A stretch of 64,000 nucleotides of DNA from Trichomonas tenax. Lineage: Eukaryota; Parabasalia; Trichomonadida; Trichomonadidae. The stretch lies in NCBI GenBank assembly GCA_023091735.1, contig JALKBU010000042.1:47828-111827 (forward strand), read 5' to 3'. Made by a program: the position numbers and the translations under genes. Position 1 is the stretch's first letter. Each line of letters begins with the position of its first letter. Under the pieces are notes generated by a model that was not told the origin of the DNA, ran no database searches, and saw only the letters and a list, made by a program, of their open reading frames with translations. Positions 64,000 through 64,000 of the stretch are shown here, one piece after another.

Positions 64000-64000
64000 T

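Overview
The window reads as nuclear DNA of a trichomonad (parabasalid flagellate): Trichomonas vaginalis or a close relative such as Tritrichomonas. Four things point there. Long intronless genes with an ACA-rich, moderately GC codon usage sit in very AT-rich spacers. Remnants of typical trichomonad surface and expansion families are present: BspA-type leucine-rich repeats, DUF3447-type ankyrin proteins and beta-helix surface proteins. There is a Maverick/Polinton-type integrase. There are many decayed transposons. An initiator-like TCACA lies 1 base before one start codon, but most genes lack a clear T. vaginalis-type initiator, so the species is left open.

Layout. 1-5741 (minus) is the N-terminal ~1,913 codons of a dynein heavy chain that runs off the left edge. 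Its AAA1 module keeps a P-loop but has lost Walker B. Next come a short protein O-mannosyltransferase (6131-7600, minus), a SANT-domain nuclear protein (8430-9971, minus), an ABC half-transporter (11234-13012, plus), a small BspA-like tandem with two of three copies broken (13193-15132) and a large coiled-coil protein (15282-17444, minus). 17.4-28.9 kb is mostly spacer and relics: a beta-helix pseudogene, a kinase (21532-22506), an inverted-repeat element with internal hairpins (24120-24668), a broken ankyrin gene and a helical-repeat protein. A diacylglycerol kinase-like gene lies at 28966-29961. 30.4-35.2 kb has no intact gene but holds an array of seven different imperfect hairpins (31505-32289) and a second pair (34500-34687). 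A frameshifted pogo-like transposase relic (35228-36593), a CS/Sel1 protein with a Cys/His-rich tail (36930-38126), a Myb gene with an early stop, and a 3.7-kb glycosidase-like surface pseudogene with a membrane anchor follow.

43.5-64 kb alternates genes and repeats. Genes are an OCRL-like inositol 5-phosphatase (45206-47011), a VPS9-like protein (48303-49553), a coiled-coil protein with a frameshift in an A10 tract (50351-52599), an F-box/LRR protein (53042-54451), a Rab GTPase (57792-58388) and a degenerate Hsp70 relative (58637-60322). Repeats include a TA-flanked element present twice in opposite orientation (43834-45172 and 55848-56874), another inverted-repeat element (47120-47817), a second hairpin locus (54892-55250) related to the first, and a repeat-rich zone (60.6-63.07 kb) next to a Maverick-type integrase at the right edge.

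The genes do not form one pathway. Several fit membrane traffic and signalling (Rab, VPS9-like, inositol 5-phosphatase, diacylglycerol kinase), cytoskeleton (dynein, coiled-coil proteins) and regulation (kinase, SANT, Myb, F-box). Two signals stand out as not explained by known features: the hairpin arrays, and an 11-base motif TTTACATGTCA found exactly eight times, only in spacers and often just upstream of start codons. All readings were made by eye, and family calls rest on motifs, not on database searches.
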